DNA from: Hymenolepis diminuta
Taxonomy: Eukaryota > Platyhelminthes > Cestoda > Cyclophyllidea > Hymenolepididae
Length of the DNA stretch: 64,000 nt
NCBI GenBank assembly: GCA_900708905.1
Contig: CAADRB010000025.1
Location: forward strand, 1,181,732 to 1,245,731
Reading direction: 5' to 3'
Below, piece after piece: positions 12,150-24,500 of the stretch (position 1 is the stretch's first letter; each line of letters begins with the position of its first letter). The notes beneath the pieces are model-generated. The model searched no databases. It had not been told where the DNA came from and saw only the letters and a program-made list of their open reading frames with translations. A program made the position numbers and the translations under genes.

Positions 12150-15100
12150 AATTATTTGTGATAACTATCCCTCTAGAAATGAGTACATTTCGTGATTCTA
12201 AAAATAATTAACTATTGTGAAATATTTCAGTCGGGAGAATTATCCCGAATTTCGTTATCTTCAATATGCTTTAGATGATATAAAACTATGTTTCCAATGG
12301 TTTACACGCACGTGACGTCAATTTAAAATTACTCGTTATTGCAATATATCATTTTAATCTTCTACTATTCTTACATCCTTTTCTATATAATCTAAATTTT
12401 CTAATATTTCTTACTCATTGAGGACAGAAAATCAGTGACTGATAGGAGGTGGAGAGACGATTTCCTCTGAAAGGTCGGTTCGACTTCTAGAGTTAAAAAC
12501 TTTTATTTAATTGATAAACCTTCCATTGCCCAGTGTTTAGTGGAAAACAGCAACATTCGATAAGTAACTTCAACAATCCGCACTATGTACACAGGCACTA
12601 AAATATGTAATAGCATTCAGTGAGTCCATCAAAGTACAGGGCTCCGTAATTATTCTTGATCCGGGGAGATAAAAATCAGTGATAATAGCTACAGTTTTTG
12701 CAATTGCATATTTTAAAATATAGTGAAGACAATAATATGAAAAATACGAATGGATAAATTAGGTTGTAATGCGATCGGATTATGTACCGATACTGCGATC
12801 ATACTTTGATAAAGTGTCCCTAGACTGCTCTAACTCTCAAGCGTATTTGCAAAAGCCCATTCAAGCACTCATCTTGGATAGACAATTACAGTTTTCCTAG
12901 TGGCAAACTCGATCTGTGTCTCCGTCCTTAACAGTCATTCTGGTCGGTGGACATACACCGATGGACATCAAAACCGTGATCTCTGACTACGCAGACGAGT
13001 GTATTAATCGCCCCACCACCCGTACACAGCGTAAGTTACCGAAGGAGTTTATTCTAAGACTATTAAATTAAGGATCCCATCTTACACTATTTTCTAATAT
13101 TTTGCGAATAAAGTTTAAATGTGCATCCATTCTGTAGCTGTTTGCAAATTGTAAGGCTTATTGGAGTTAGATAACAACCAACGGTTTGCAACTAACAAAT
13201 TACGACAGCAATAACGGTCACTAATTCGTAACTGTTTGAGTAAGAGCTAACAACAATTGTGAAGCAGAACACCAAGGGTTGAGTAGACCAAAATGTATTC
13301 AAGGAAGCCACAACGAGAGAGAGAGCAACGTGCTGAGGAAGAGAGGAGATGGGCAGGAAACGTAGGAGCCCGTAACTGACCAGCGTGTGTTGTTGTCTGG
13401 AGAACAAGGGCAACTTTATATGAGCCACTAGGGAAAGGCCACGCCAGAGCATGAGCGCAGATGTGCCTCTTATGTGAAGTGAGGCAGTCATAGAAAAGAG
13501 GGGAAATCGATGGACGTGTTTAGACATGTCAGACAGACAGGGGTTATGGGTCAAAGGGACATAAATGAGGTCGCTCCAACTTCGTAGGCGAAAACCGAGG
13601 TATTGTAGTGGCAATGCGAATAAAAGGTAGTTCTGGAAATGCACAGGAAGTTATCCTTCAGGCTGAAGAGAGGGAATGTGTTATATTAATCACTCAAATG
13701 GATTTCAAATTTACTATCAATGTATTAAATAATTTCGAAAACATAGTGAACTCTTAGGTGATTAAACACAGTATTTTTCATTCACCATTTTTCCCCTGAA
13801 GGAATATTACTTAAATACTTAATGATGTGGTGTTTAAGTTGACGAGAATCTTGTGAATATGAGGTTGTATTGTTGGTACGCACTTGTTAATACACGCTTG
13901 TAAATGAATTTTAGTTTTGAAAACCCCGCACTACATTTGACGCTGAATCACGTTGTCTGGTAACTAAATTGAAGTTTATGTTATACTTTTATTGAACTCT
14001 AAATTTCCTTTTTTTTCTCAACAGAACTTATTATCACACTGCAATTTCTGAATATCAAACTGTAACTTTATCGGTTAATTAATATGCAAAATTTTTTTCA
14101 ATGCATTTTTCAATTCCACTTCTTTCTCTCTCTCTCCCTCTCTTTCCAAAAAGGTTCGGTCTTCAAAATGGAGCGGAAAAAGCTGACAATCCTCATTTTG
14201 ACTCAAAATTTTGTCCCTTTTCTTCACAAACAGCTTCACTTAGTTGTAAGGAAATGGACTTACTTTCAAATCACTTTGTTGGTGCTTCAAGAGAGACATT
14301 TTCCTTAGTTAAAAGTATAAAATAAATGAAATGCTAACAAATACACTCCCCTAAAGTGTCAAATCTATCAGATAGAAAAAAAGTGGGAAGAGACGTTTAA
14401 CGGAGGGAAGAATCGAGAGATAATGGATTATAGAAAAAGGGAACTCCTTAATTTCTCATAGTTTAAGCGTAGTTTAAAGCGCACTCAAATAATAGTACTT
14501 CCTTAAAATTTGTTAATTAGTTTAAAATATTTATTACACAATATTATTGAACTAAACATACATACCATTCGTATCTTAAAATAGCTTTTGAACTCGCGGA
14601 ACGGCTAACTATTTTAGAGACCGAATGAAATTGAGAGGAGGTGGGATCAGAAAAGAGTGTTTAATGAAGTCGGGATTTCTAGAATACTACTCTTCTTATA
14701 AGGAGTGTAATTTACGTTGTTGAATTCCGTTTCCTCAATTTAGTTCACGATACTCAGATCTCTTTAAACGCATTATTCGGTTGAATAATTTCATCTTATA
14801 AGTCTTATGGGCAGCATGAAACCAGCAAAGACGGTTCAAGCATAAAATTGCTCTCTATAGTTTCCTTAACGTGAACACCAATAAGATCGCTTACATTACG
14901 TCTATCATGATCTTTCCGTCATTTCAGAAGTCCGTTTTTCCACAGATCGTAGCAAAGATACGAATTAAGCAATAGGACGCGTTGTTTTCAACTTTTAGCA
15001 CATTGGAGAGAGAGAGCTTAATGAGGCGCTCTGACTTTCCGCTTCAGCCTCAATTTATTATATTTATTTCTGGAGGTCACATTCTTGTAAGCATTTTCTC

Positions 15101-15720
15101 TTCAATTAGTAGAGTAGTCTTGAATTTGGAAATGATCATATCATCAGATTTTCATTTACAGTTTTAGGCAATAAATTCAATCGTTTATTTTACACTTTTA
15201 AAATGTCGCCTACAGTGCGTGTGCCTCAGTCCCATCACTGCTGCATCTGTTTAAATTATTAATGGATTTACCCTTAATTTGAACTAATAGATAAAAAGCT
15301 AGACCGTCTTTAAAGGAAGAAAAAAAATACTGGAATTTCGACATTGGATTCTGAATTAGAAAATTCAATGAAATTGAACTTCCAAGGATGAAATAACGAT
15401 TTCATATTGAAATCATATTGTAAGGTAGATGCAAATATTGAGATAATCCATTTGATTTGGAAATTTATTCAGTGATGGTGTCGTGGCTTCATGCCCGATC
15501 ATTTTAGAGGCTAATTTGGGATAAATCCCATCAGTACCATTAAATTATCATTAGAATATGGTTCATATCGTCTTTATTTGGCACTACTTATGAATACTTT
15601 TGTGATTCAGGTCACTGAATCAGTGGAAATCCTTTAAATCGCTAAGGGCGCCCCACATTCTCTACTATTTTCATATTTTCCTTCATCTTTTATATTCAAT
15701 TCATCAGACCAGGTCGGCAA
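12150..15720. other. Gene-less region with a GC-richer purine tract
   Basis: No gene is supported. Positions 13190-13650 are clearly GC-richer than their surroundings and purine-rich on the plus strand. The long minus-strand open frame there (150 codons) is rich in Leu, Ser and Phe and resembles no family, so I treat it as a composition effect or the remains of a repeat. Positions 14100-14160 contain a CTCTCT-rich stretch. The rest is plain AT-rich sequence. Confidence 0.45.
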
Positions 15721-15960
15721 TCAGTTATTTGCTTGGAAAACAAGATGCTCTTTTCTTCCTTGAATAAAAGAATTCGGCCACACTTCAGGTATTTTTTCGA
15801 TGCAGATAATTTTATGGCTCTGTGGTAGAGGTCCAGTCTTCCCAGCATTTATAGCTGGATGTATAATATTGCTTACATCACGGATAGCAGTAGAAGGCTC
15901 CAATTGTATATTTAGAACCCCTAGCGTTTGTATTACAGAGAGAATTAGGATGAACGCTTG
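15721..15960 (-). CDS. Possible terminal exon of an unrecognised gene (79 codons)
   Basis: On the minus strand, a TTTGTAG acceptor opens a frame at 15960 that runs 79 codons to a TGA at 15721-15723. The reading is varied and not low-complexity, with pieces such as STAIRDVSNIIHPAINAGK and EKIPEVWPNSFIQGRKE. An AATATA-like signal lies some 60 bp downstream. It sits about 340 bp past the stop codon of the BMP gene on the same strand. I recognise no domain and could not find an upstream exon. It may be a true last exon, a retropseudogene fragment, or a chance open frame. Confidence 0.3.
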   Translation of the reverse strand, partial: QAFILILSVIQTLGVLNIQLEPSTAIRDVSNIIHPAINAGKTGPLPQSHKIICIEKIPEVWPNSFIQGRKEHLVFQANN

Positions 15961-16297
15961 CTACAAACCTTAAGCTTTACCAAGATACTTTAAACGTGCG
16001 CCAACGGACCTGTTGCTTGAAAACCAAAATGCACAGGAATACAAATTCTAAGTGTTGACGTAAAATGACGCCCTGTGCAAGTTTAGTTTAATATATCAAA
16101 TATAGAGTTGTTTACTAACCCATGATCTGGTAAATATAGCATTCTGACAAATTAAAGAAAGTGGCTGCATCTCATCTATTTTACTTAACAAAGTTCATAC
16201 TTATGTAGAAGATTTATGTGCAAGGGGATCGTGGCGAGAAAAGTGTAATGAAATAGGTCTTTTAAAGTACACTAAAAGGAGGATTTAAGCTCTCTTA

Positions 16298-19200
16298 TCA
16301 CCGACATCCACAAGATTCCACAATCATATCTTCATAAACTTGTAGTACAACATCATCACCATCAAAGAAGAGAATGGACTGTGGACCAAACGTCAAGGGT
16401 GTACAACAGGGCGAATTTACTTCAGAATGAGCTACTCCCAAATTGTGCATTAAATGGAGTATTACTGCATGATTTGTGGTGTTGAAATGGGCAGACAGTG
16501 GAAATGGGCAGTAGCCATAGCAGTAACCCGCATTGTAAGCCATCGGTGCTATAACCCATTTTGACCAACCAATTGTATTGAAGTTAACCATCAAATCACG
16601 GCGTTGGCAAGTTGATTCAATGTACCGCTTGTTCATTAAGTATTGAGGACTTCGTTTTTCTCTGTTACTTGTGTCACTTTTACCGTTCCGGTTCTTCCGA
16701 CGACGTTTCTTTCTTTTGGCTCCAGAAGTTGCCTTCTAAAAATTCAACTACTTATATTAAGCAAGTAAAAAGAACTGGTATCAGTGATAATAACAAGTCC
16801 TATTTCAACATTATAGGCATCAAAATGTTCTAGAATAATAAAATAGGGATTTTAAGCACGATTTACATTTCACTTTTCATTCTTCTCGTTTATTACAAAG
16901 CTATATATTATATGTTTCTTTTTCAAGGAAAATCTCTCCTGTAAACTCTTGTTGCCGGATTGTAAACTAACGATAACAAATGTTGTCTAAATTTGAAGCC
17001 TATTTTCTGCAGAAATCTCAATTAGTAAAGAATTTATCCTAAATTTATACAATTTTAGTGATAATTAAGAGGAAAATTGGTGAATAAATTAACAATTCAT
17101 GCGAAAATAAAGTCGATACATATATACCTCTTTCACTAAATTTCTCGTTATGTTTCCCTCCATCTTTACAATCGCTCTTATATCCCGCCGTATTCGATTA
17201 AGTTCACCAGCCTGTTTTGTGCTTCTGTAAAAGGTAAGTACATGAGGGTCTGCTTCAGAATCGAGAACTCGTGACCTGTCAAGAGACACAGTCAGTCGGA
17301 GAAGTTGTCTGCGCCTGAGAAGATTATGCAGAGTTGCAGGAGGCAGTGGTACGTTAAGCCAAGATTCTTTAGATCCCTCCACATAGACGTCACTCCCTAC
17401 GATCTTGCCAGCACCGAATATGTGTACTTTGACAGGAATTGTTGAGTTTTGATGTTTTACTCTTCTTATTGGAAGACGCAGACTCCCTGCGATCAACTTT
17501 TCGTTCTTCGGGAATGTTGCTAGACGAAAATCAAGTCTCTCTTGACCTTGCCATATTGGACGGGATTTTCTGGCCTCTGAAGAAAAGAAAAAGAATTTAT
17601 TTAATACTTAAAAATACAAGGAAAATGGACCACCTTTCGAAGTATTTATTTTGCGTAAAAGATTCGTTGATCATTAAAGTGGTAAAATTTTTAATGTTGT
17701 ATCTTGGTCATTGTCATTTGCCCTTTCATTTTCAATAAGTAATTTTGAGCATACCCCGATTTCTCCGGCAAATATCAACAGATGTCGTGCTTACACCAAG
17801 TAATGGAATACGAAATACTTTATATTTTATAACGATTAAAAGAATGCAGTGTCTTCAAAGCCCTGATTGGTAATCTGCAACAAACTTTTAATTCATTAAA
17901 GTAAACAATATTATCAATCACTTCATTTGTTTGTCCCATTTCCTTGAGCAGTTTTATCGAATCAAATACGCTCTCATTCAACTGCTCAGGCGCACTGTAT
18001 GCGTCCTACATCCCTGAATTTCCTCATAGAAATATAATGACAGTGATATTGAATTCATGTAAATTGTCGTCCTGTTTCAAAAATAACTTCAAAATGAGTA
18101 ATAAACTTACTAATTGTTATCAAAAAACTCACATTTTTAACAGAATTCAAAAATTTCAAGAAATTTCTACTTATTGATTTAGTATTCCGGGATAATCCAC
18201 AAGTTCTCAAAGTCAATAACGCAAAATCAATTGTATTATGACATTTAAAGTAAGAATGGCTAATGATTTTGGTGTCAAATATAAATCGTTAAACGGAAAA
18301 CTTTTCCATCTGTTTCATTTTCACTCGAAAATATTTCGAATTGAAAATTTTTTGAAATTCCAACCTATTTCTCATTGCAGCTGGGAAAAAATGAAATGCA
18401 CCCTGCTCGAGCAAAACTTTTAATCATTTTCGTTTAAATGAGTCCGCCAAATATTCGTTAAATGATTCATTTTAACAAATAAAAGGTAAGCATTAATTAC
18501 GCCAACAAACTCAAAATGCTATGTACCAGAGTGCTAAATAATTACCAACTTAGTATTCTATCACACTGTCGATTTCTGGTATTAACTTTCTGATAATAAT
18601 GTCAGAATAATTCATTAAGTGGCAACAGAATCCGGATTGGAAAGGTCAAATGACATTAGGTGGCGCCAGGCCGATTAATTCCACGACTTATCCAAATCTC
18701 CTCTGACTCCATTCCAGGCGCTGACATTATCAAAAGACCACAAGTGCTAATGTCTTTTAGCCTAGTTCCTCAGATATGCATTTTCCTTTAGGACTAGAAT
18801 TTTGGCTATTTCACACATAAGGTATGTAAGAATTCCCCCTCATAGTAGGCCATAATGATTCCTTGACTAGCTCATTCAATCGGAAGAAATTTAAATGCCG
18901 ACGCAGATATTAGACTCTACGTTTAATTTTAAGATGTGCATATAAGAGGAAATAAGCTTGAATTAAACAAAACTTATCTTGTGTGGCTAGTTACAGTTGA
19001 AGGAGACTAGATCAGTTTCTGCTTAGTTTTGAAAAGATCTTTAATTTTCGTTTTATTCAATGGCTATTTACGTCGACTTGACATTCCAAAACTTGTGCAC
19101 TTCACGATCCATTTGGAATAATTATGGAAACAGAAGAAGATAATTCTCATTGCCTGAGATCAGGAAGATGACACATTATTTTCTTCCATTCAATTCTTTC

Positions 19201-20912
19201 TTGTTGGTACAAGCTATGATTTGCAGCTAGAGAAAATTATAACAAATCAGCTTAGCACATACATCTAAGGGTATCTGGTTACATTTTCCGAAATTATTAT
19301 ATTAAACTATTACTATTGAGGTCTTTAAGACTGATTTTCTGTTTTCTACGGGAAATATACTTTTTCATTTTTATTTCTAGATTTTATTTGAATTTAAGAA
19401 TGATTCCAGGCATTTTGAGATAATGTAGACGTGAATTCACAGAAATGCCGATAAAATAGGTTGCGAGGAACATGAAGAGGTCTCATTAATACACGGATAT
19501 TATGAATAACTTTTTAGAAGGAGTGTAAGAAAGGATACAGTTGGTATTGGAAATCGGTATTACCATGCAAGACTTAGATTCAATAATACATTGAACAGTG
19601 TGTTACCACTGTGGCAACCTTTTATTAAATGGCAGGATTCACTTGTTTTCATTCAAATGATGAACCCGAAAAGTAGTGTAACAAAATGCTGAATCTTTAA
19701 TTATAAGCATCAAAGATATTATAACTCTTCCGCTAACAGATTTAAATATATTGTTCCATGAAAATAAGAATAGAGGACTCAATAATGTTTGTATGAACCC
19801 CCTCATAATAAAATTTTGCTTTTAAAATCTCGTCATCAGTGGTTAGCATTCATACAATTACAAACAATTGGAATTGCACAGATAATTCCAACATCAAATG
19901 CTCTTATCTAAATAGTTTTCAAGTGATGTGTCCTTTTTCTCATTCCACAATCTGTTAGCTTTGAATCCGACAGAACCTAATGCAGAAGGAATTTAAAATG
20001 AATGAAATAATTATTGCATTCAAAAGAGAAGTTAAACCAGCTAAATCAAGTTTCTGTTTTATGCAAATAATGCTGCTGCAAGGGGGAGGAGGAGAAGGAG
20101 GTGGAGAAGGGGAAGAACGTGCATAATTTTGCAGAAATGTTGTGCGAAAAATTGAAGCCACCACCGTCCAGTTCATTTGTTTATTTTGTTTATTTTTTCG
20201 ATGTTGTACATGGATATAAAAATTTTATCAAAATTAGCTTTCGAAATTAATGATAATCCACATTTTCCGTACTAGTAATGACTTGAATAAATTAAACCAT
20301 CACGATTTAGGGGAGATTTATGACTGATATTTCAAATCTAAGATTTAATTCAAGTTGAATTCAACAAGGTAATATCTAAAATTACTTCTTAGTTGCATAT
20401 AATAAATAGTATCCCATAACTCTGTTAAATTAAAATTAATTAAACCACTTTTTGAATAAGTAATAAAAACAAATTTCAGTTTCATTTGTGAATAAATATA
20501 ATATAATGTAAATTACAAAAAACGGAAGATTTCTAAGGAAAAGTCCCCAAGTAAATAATTTATAAAATAAATCCTATTTTTAATTGGTCTTACCCATAAT
20601 CCTGTGATGTCTAATTGAAGTAACTATTCCCAAATTTGGAGCATTTCCTTGTTCTGCCTGGCCAAAATTCGTCCATTCCCTATCATGTCTTTCACGAAGT
20701 CTAAGAAGATAATCCGGTACTTCAAATTGACTGTAATCCTTCTTCCTTCTAGAACCTCCTTGCTTAACCAATCTTGGCAGATTTTTGCTGATGAGGGTCT
20801 CCGGTGATCCCCGAGGAACACTAAATGTCTGCACATTCTGGAGAATACTAAACAGAATACTGACTGCAAGAAAGCGTTTTATAATTCCTCTAGGCTTTCT
20901 AATAGCTTCCAT
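16298..20912 (-). CDS. BMP2/4: BMP2/4/Dpp-type TGF-beta family ligand precursor (401 aa, three exons)
   Basis: Minus-strand exons 20912-20594, 17576-17128 and 16735-16298 (319, 449, 438 nt) join in phases 1 and 0 to give 401 aa. Residues 12-30 form a hydrophobic signal segment, and VPDYLLRLRERHDRE follows in the prodomain. Exon 2 holds the prodomain core (RLDFRLATFPKNEKLIAGSL). A furin site REKR at 281-284 precedes a 117-residue mature ligand. It carries all seven family cysteines (299, 328, 332, 366, 367, 398, 400), including the one that makes the dimer bond, and the BMP signatures IGWSKWVIAP, CPFPLS and NTTNHA; the last includes an N-glycosylation sequon. A second basic stretch KRKKRRRK lies at 263-270. 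The mature domain fits BMP2/4/Dpp best; ADMP is the main alternative. Known members are secreted dimers that bind Ser/Thr kinase receptors and set body axes. Intron 1 is about 3.0 kb and intron 2 is 392 nt. Confidence 0.9.
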
Positions 20913-21520
20913 GGCGCCACTGCGAGTGAAATGCCCGGAAAAGTTATTACCGCAACTGTTGTAATGAACCTTGGTCTAGCGTTTCTGTCTCTCGCTCTCT
21001 CTCTAATCTCCTGCCCCCTCATAATTCGTCCCTTCTGCGGCCGCTGCCACCAATATAACACTCGCGCGGATCTCACGCACGATTCGCTCTATAGGCACAC
21101 AAGCGCCCTGCATAGTTAGAAAGAGCGAGAGAGCGGAGAGCTAACAAGAAATCCGTGAAAGAACGGGGAGGAAGGGGGGTGGGGGGAGTTGTAGGCGAAG
21201 TGGATAGACTGTGGCCAGGTTTAACCAATTTACTTGAACTAACTCGTCCCCTTCTGGTCCCTGCCACCAATGCTAATTTACAGATGTACGTGTGTAGACT
21301 GCTTTTTCTTTTGCTGCGGTGGGTGAACTGAAAGAATCCGCAAGCTGAAAACGACCGTAATTTTCCTGTGAAGTGAAGAGTGAACTCCGGCGCAATAACG
21401 CATAACAACTACCTCCTCCCCGGGTACATGTGTCTGGGCCACACACGAATTTTTTGGCGCCAAAATGCGAATTTTTGGACACATGTGTGTGTTAGCGAGT
21501 GTGTTCTGCGATTGTATAAC
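20913..21520 (-). promoter_or_regulatory. GC-rich upstream region of the BMP gene
   Basis: The 600 bp before the BMP start codon are far richer in G and C than the surroundings. They contain GA repeats (near 20990-21005 and 21120-21140), a guanine-run cluster (21165-21186) and a perfect palindrome TTTTGGCGCCAAAA at 21452-21465. Several frames stay open by chance because of the composition. This is a reasonable place for the promoter and 5' leader, but no TATA box or start site can be fixed. Confidence 0.45.
21452..21465. promoter_or_regulatory. E2F-like palindrome
   Basis: TTTTGGCGCCAAAA is a perfect 14-bp inverted repeat containing the TTTGGCGC core typical of E2F/DP sites. It lies about 540 bp upstream of the BMP start codon. 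Binding is inferred from the consensus only. Confidence 0.35.
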
Positions 21521-24500
21521 TATGTGTGAAACAAAGTTTTGCTAGCGTTTAAAATATTTTAGTATTTTATTACACTGAAGAGGAATGTAGCCTAAAATTC
21601 ATCTTTATTTTAAAAAAACCGAAATAAATAGAGGCTTGGAAAAGTGCTGTTTTAAAATTTAGTTTTATTTGCTCAGAAGAATTATTGAATTGCTTCTTTC
21701 TTTTTCAAAAGAACACATAAACATGGAGAATTGAAGTGTCTAATTGACTCGGAAATTCCTTCACGAAACTGTTAAGTTCCTCCACGTTAAAGAGTTTTAA
21801 CATAGCACAAATTTTTGCCTTTATATATACATAGGGGTCAATACAATTAGGTCATATTTTTGAAGCAAGTGAAGATAGATATCTCATTGAAAGATGGTTT
21901 TCATAAGTGATTATTTGTTGGAAGACGTGTTTTTGTTGATCCATTTAGTTTTGCATAGTGGATTGACAGCTCTTGAACGTTAACAAAGTTATTCGAATTG
22001 TCGCAATTACATCGAGTCGGATTGATTGTCATCACCTGAAATAGGAGAATTAATAAACACTCGTAAAAGTGCATGTAAAATTCTAACAGATTGATAAAAT
22101 AGATGCACAGAGTGCAAAGTGCTGAATTAATGTAGAAATTTAGTAGAGAGTGATAGAACTACGCCGATTCTACACTCTGCTTGCCTGGGGACTGTTCACG
22201 AAACCAATGTATGCATAATGTGTATGTATGCTTCCATTCAGACTTCTTCCACACAATTTGTCCTTCTGGCTCTCTATGTTTAAGTGTCACCTTAATATGT
22301 CCTTATTCAACTCAAATCCATAATGTCAATAGGAAAATATAATTATGAATGACTGTTAAATACTTTGCTTGGTTAAATTAATATTTTCTATTTTCTTCCC
22401 GTTATAGTTGAAATAACGACTAACCCTTTATCGCTTATGAATTATGCTATACTGTACATCGTTCAAGCTGAACGGTGATAAGTTTCCAGTATAAAAACGA
22501 GGATTTGCGTTTATGTTCCTGGTTGGGATATCGGTTTGTGAATCGTAAAACCCTCTCTCGGTTTCTCTCTTGTGTCCAATAACCTCGATAGATGTAATCG
22601 AGTAGCTTCCCAAACTTATCTTAAATTGTCTTACATTGTGACTTATATTTCAAAATTAAAATAAACTTGCTATTTTACAAAGGTCTTCTTCCTGACATCC
22701 TTCTCATAGCCAGTTTTAGCTCTGCGATACTTTCTGCAGCGTCCAGGAGACATAATAAAATGCAGAAAGTAGAAGTAACTGATAAGAAGTATTTGGTAGA
22801 ACCTGGAACGGAGTTGAGTCTGAAGTTTAATTACACCTATATATGGAGGGAGAGAGAGTTGTCAAAGCCAAGTGAAACAATTAAGACAGCATTGGAATCC
22901 ACATTTACGCTTTGGGATTAATGCATGATGATTAGGGATTTGAGAAAAGAACATTGTGTCTGACAGTCACCTGAGACGCCTGAGGTCATTGATAGACATC
23001 ACTACACACGCAATGTCATAAGGTCTTGCAAATCGATAGTAGTTCCGTAAATTGAGGAACCATTAAAGACATAAACGTATTTCTTTTAGAAGCGGTCACT
23101 TATGAACCCATGAAAATGTTAATGAAAGATATTTCTCAACTTCAGCTATTCTATCCCGCAATATGCAAGAGACAGTTTCCCTCGTCCAACGTACTTTAAC
23201 AAGTACTACATAGAGCAGACTAAATGAACCTTGAAGATTTTACCTTTTCACGAAATGTGGTCCAGGTCCAAAGAAATCAAATTCACTGACTTGCTAAATT
23301 ATTGCGGCATATTTTGCGGAATTTTTCTTATCATATCAATTATGTATTTGTAGTTGTTAGCAGATTACTATCGGTATCACAAGAAAGGAGTTGGGTCTTG
23401 TGTCAAAGATACAAAAGCCATCACATGAATATGTCGTGGGCGTTTCACTCAAAAGCAAACAGGAGAAAAAACACGGTAATGTTTAAAGTCACATCGTTCG
23501 ATAAAGCGTGATTAATTCGTGTCAAAAGGGATTGCGTTGGATTATCACATCTTGTTTATTGCATCATTTACAATTATTTGAAATATGTGCTGTGTTAACT
23601 CGATCTTTTAACCAAAACTAAAACATTTTGAGGCGGTCTTTGTAAAATATAACGCATAAATTTGAAAATCATTGAGAACTTCAAGCAAAATTCATGCTTT
23701 TGACCAATTTTAAGCGTGTGTTCATTGAATACTATGCATCTATTAAGAGCATGGTGTTTATAATCAACTGCGTCACTTTTTTTGAATGCCAGAATTGAGT
23801 TGTATCAGAATTCTCAACCCTCGTTAATGCAAATGAAATGTTGAGTAATCAGGGTCTGTTATAACAGTATAACCTTTGACCTCTATGCGATCTTGTCAAA
23901 TGTGGATAATCTCTTAATGTCCCAAACTTAAGCTTGACACAATAAAATGAGATCATGGCAGTATTATTTCTAGAAACAAAACTCAAATTGGAATACTGAT
24001 TTGTACTTTTCAGGAACTTGTTTAAACAAATCAGGTTTCATTTAATAAAAGAAAGCTTCAGCGACTAGCACGTCCAAACATCAAAGGCAGACAATGTATT
24101 ACCCTAATTAACAGTGTAATGTGTACCGTACATTACGAGTAAAATTTACCCCACATGTCTGTAAAGTTGTTTCAAATAGTTCTATCACTTTCGGTTTTAC
24201 TATAAACATAACTACTTACCCTCCTAAAGCATTTTCCCATCAACATGTAGCAAATCCAATTGTTAGTTGAAGAGAATTAGTTAATAGTTGATCAGTGAAT
24301 TAGTTTATGGATCAGGGTCAAGATAGGTAAATTAAGTAGTGATTATGAATCTCTGCATAGATTTATTAACCACCAAACCAATTTTTAAACTAATTTAAAA
24401 AGTTTACTATATCATATTCTCAAGTCAAGATTTTTGAAATTTGAAATTTTTTTGCATAATTGATTTATCTCGTGTATTGATTGCAGGAATAACGAAATGA

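Noticed and set aside
13192..13644. 150-codon minus-strand open frame
   Set aside because: It lies in a GC-rich purine tract where stop codons are rare. The translation is Leu/Ser/Phe-rich without motifs, and there is no splice or promoter context.
20879..21484. Six overlapping open frames of 61-111 codons on both strands
   Set aside because: GC-rich promoter-like DNA keeps many frames open. Only the BMP start just below it has protein evidence.
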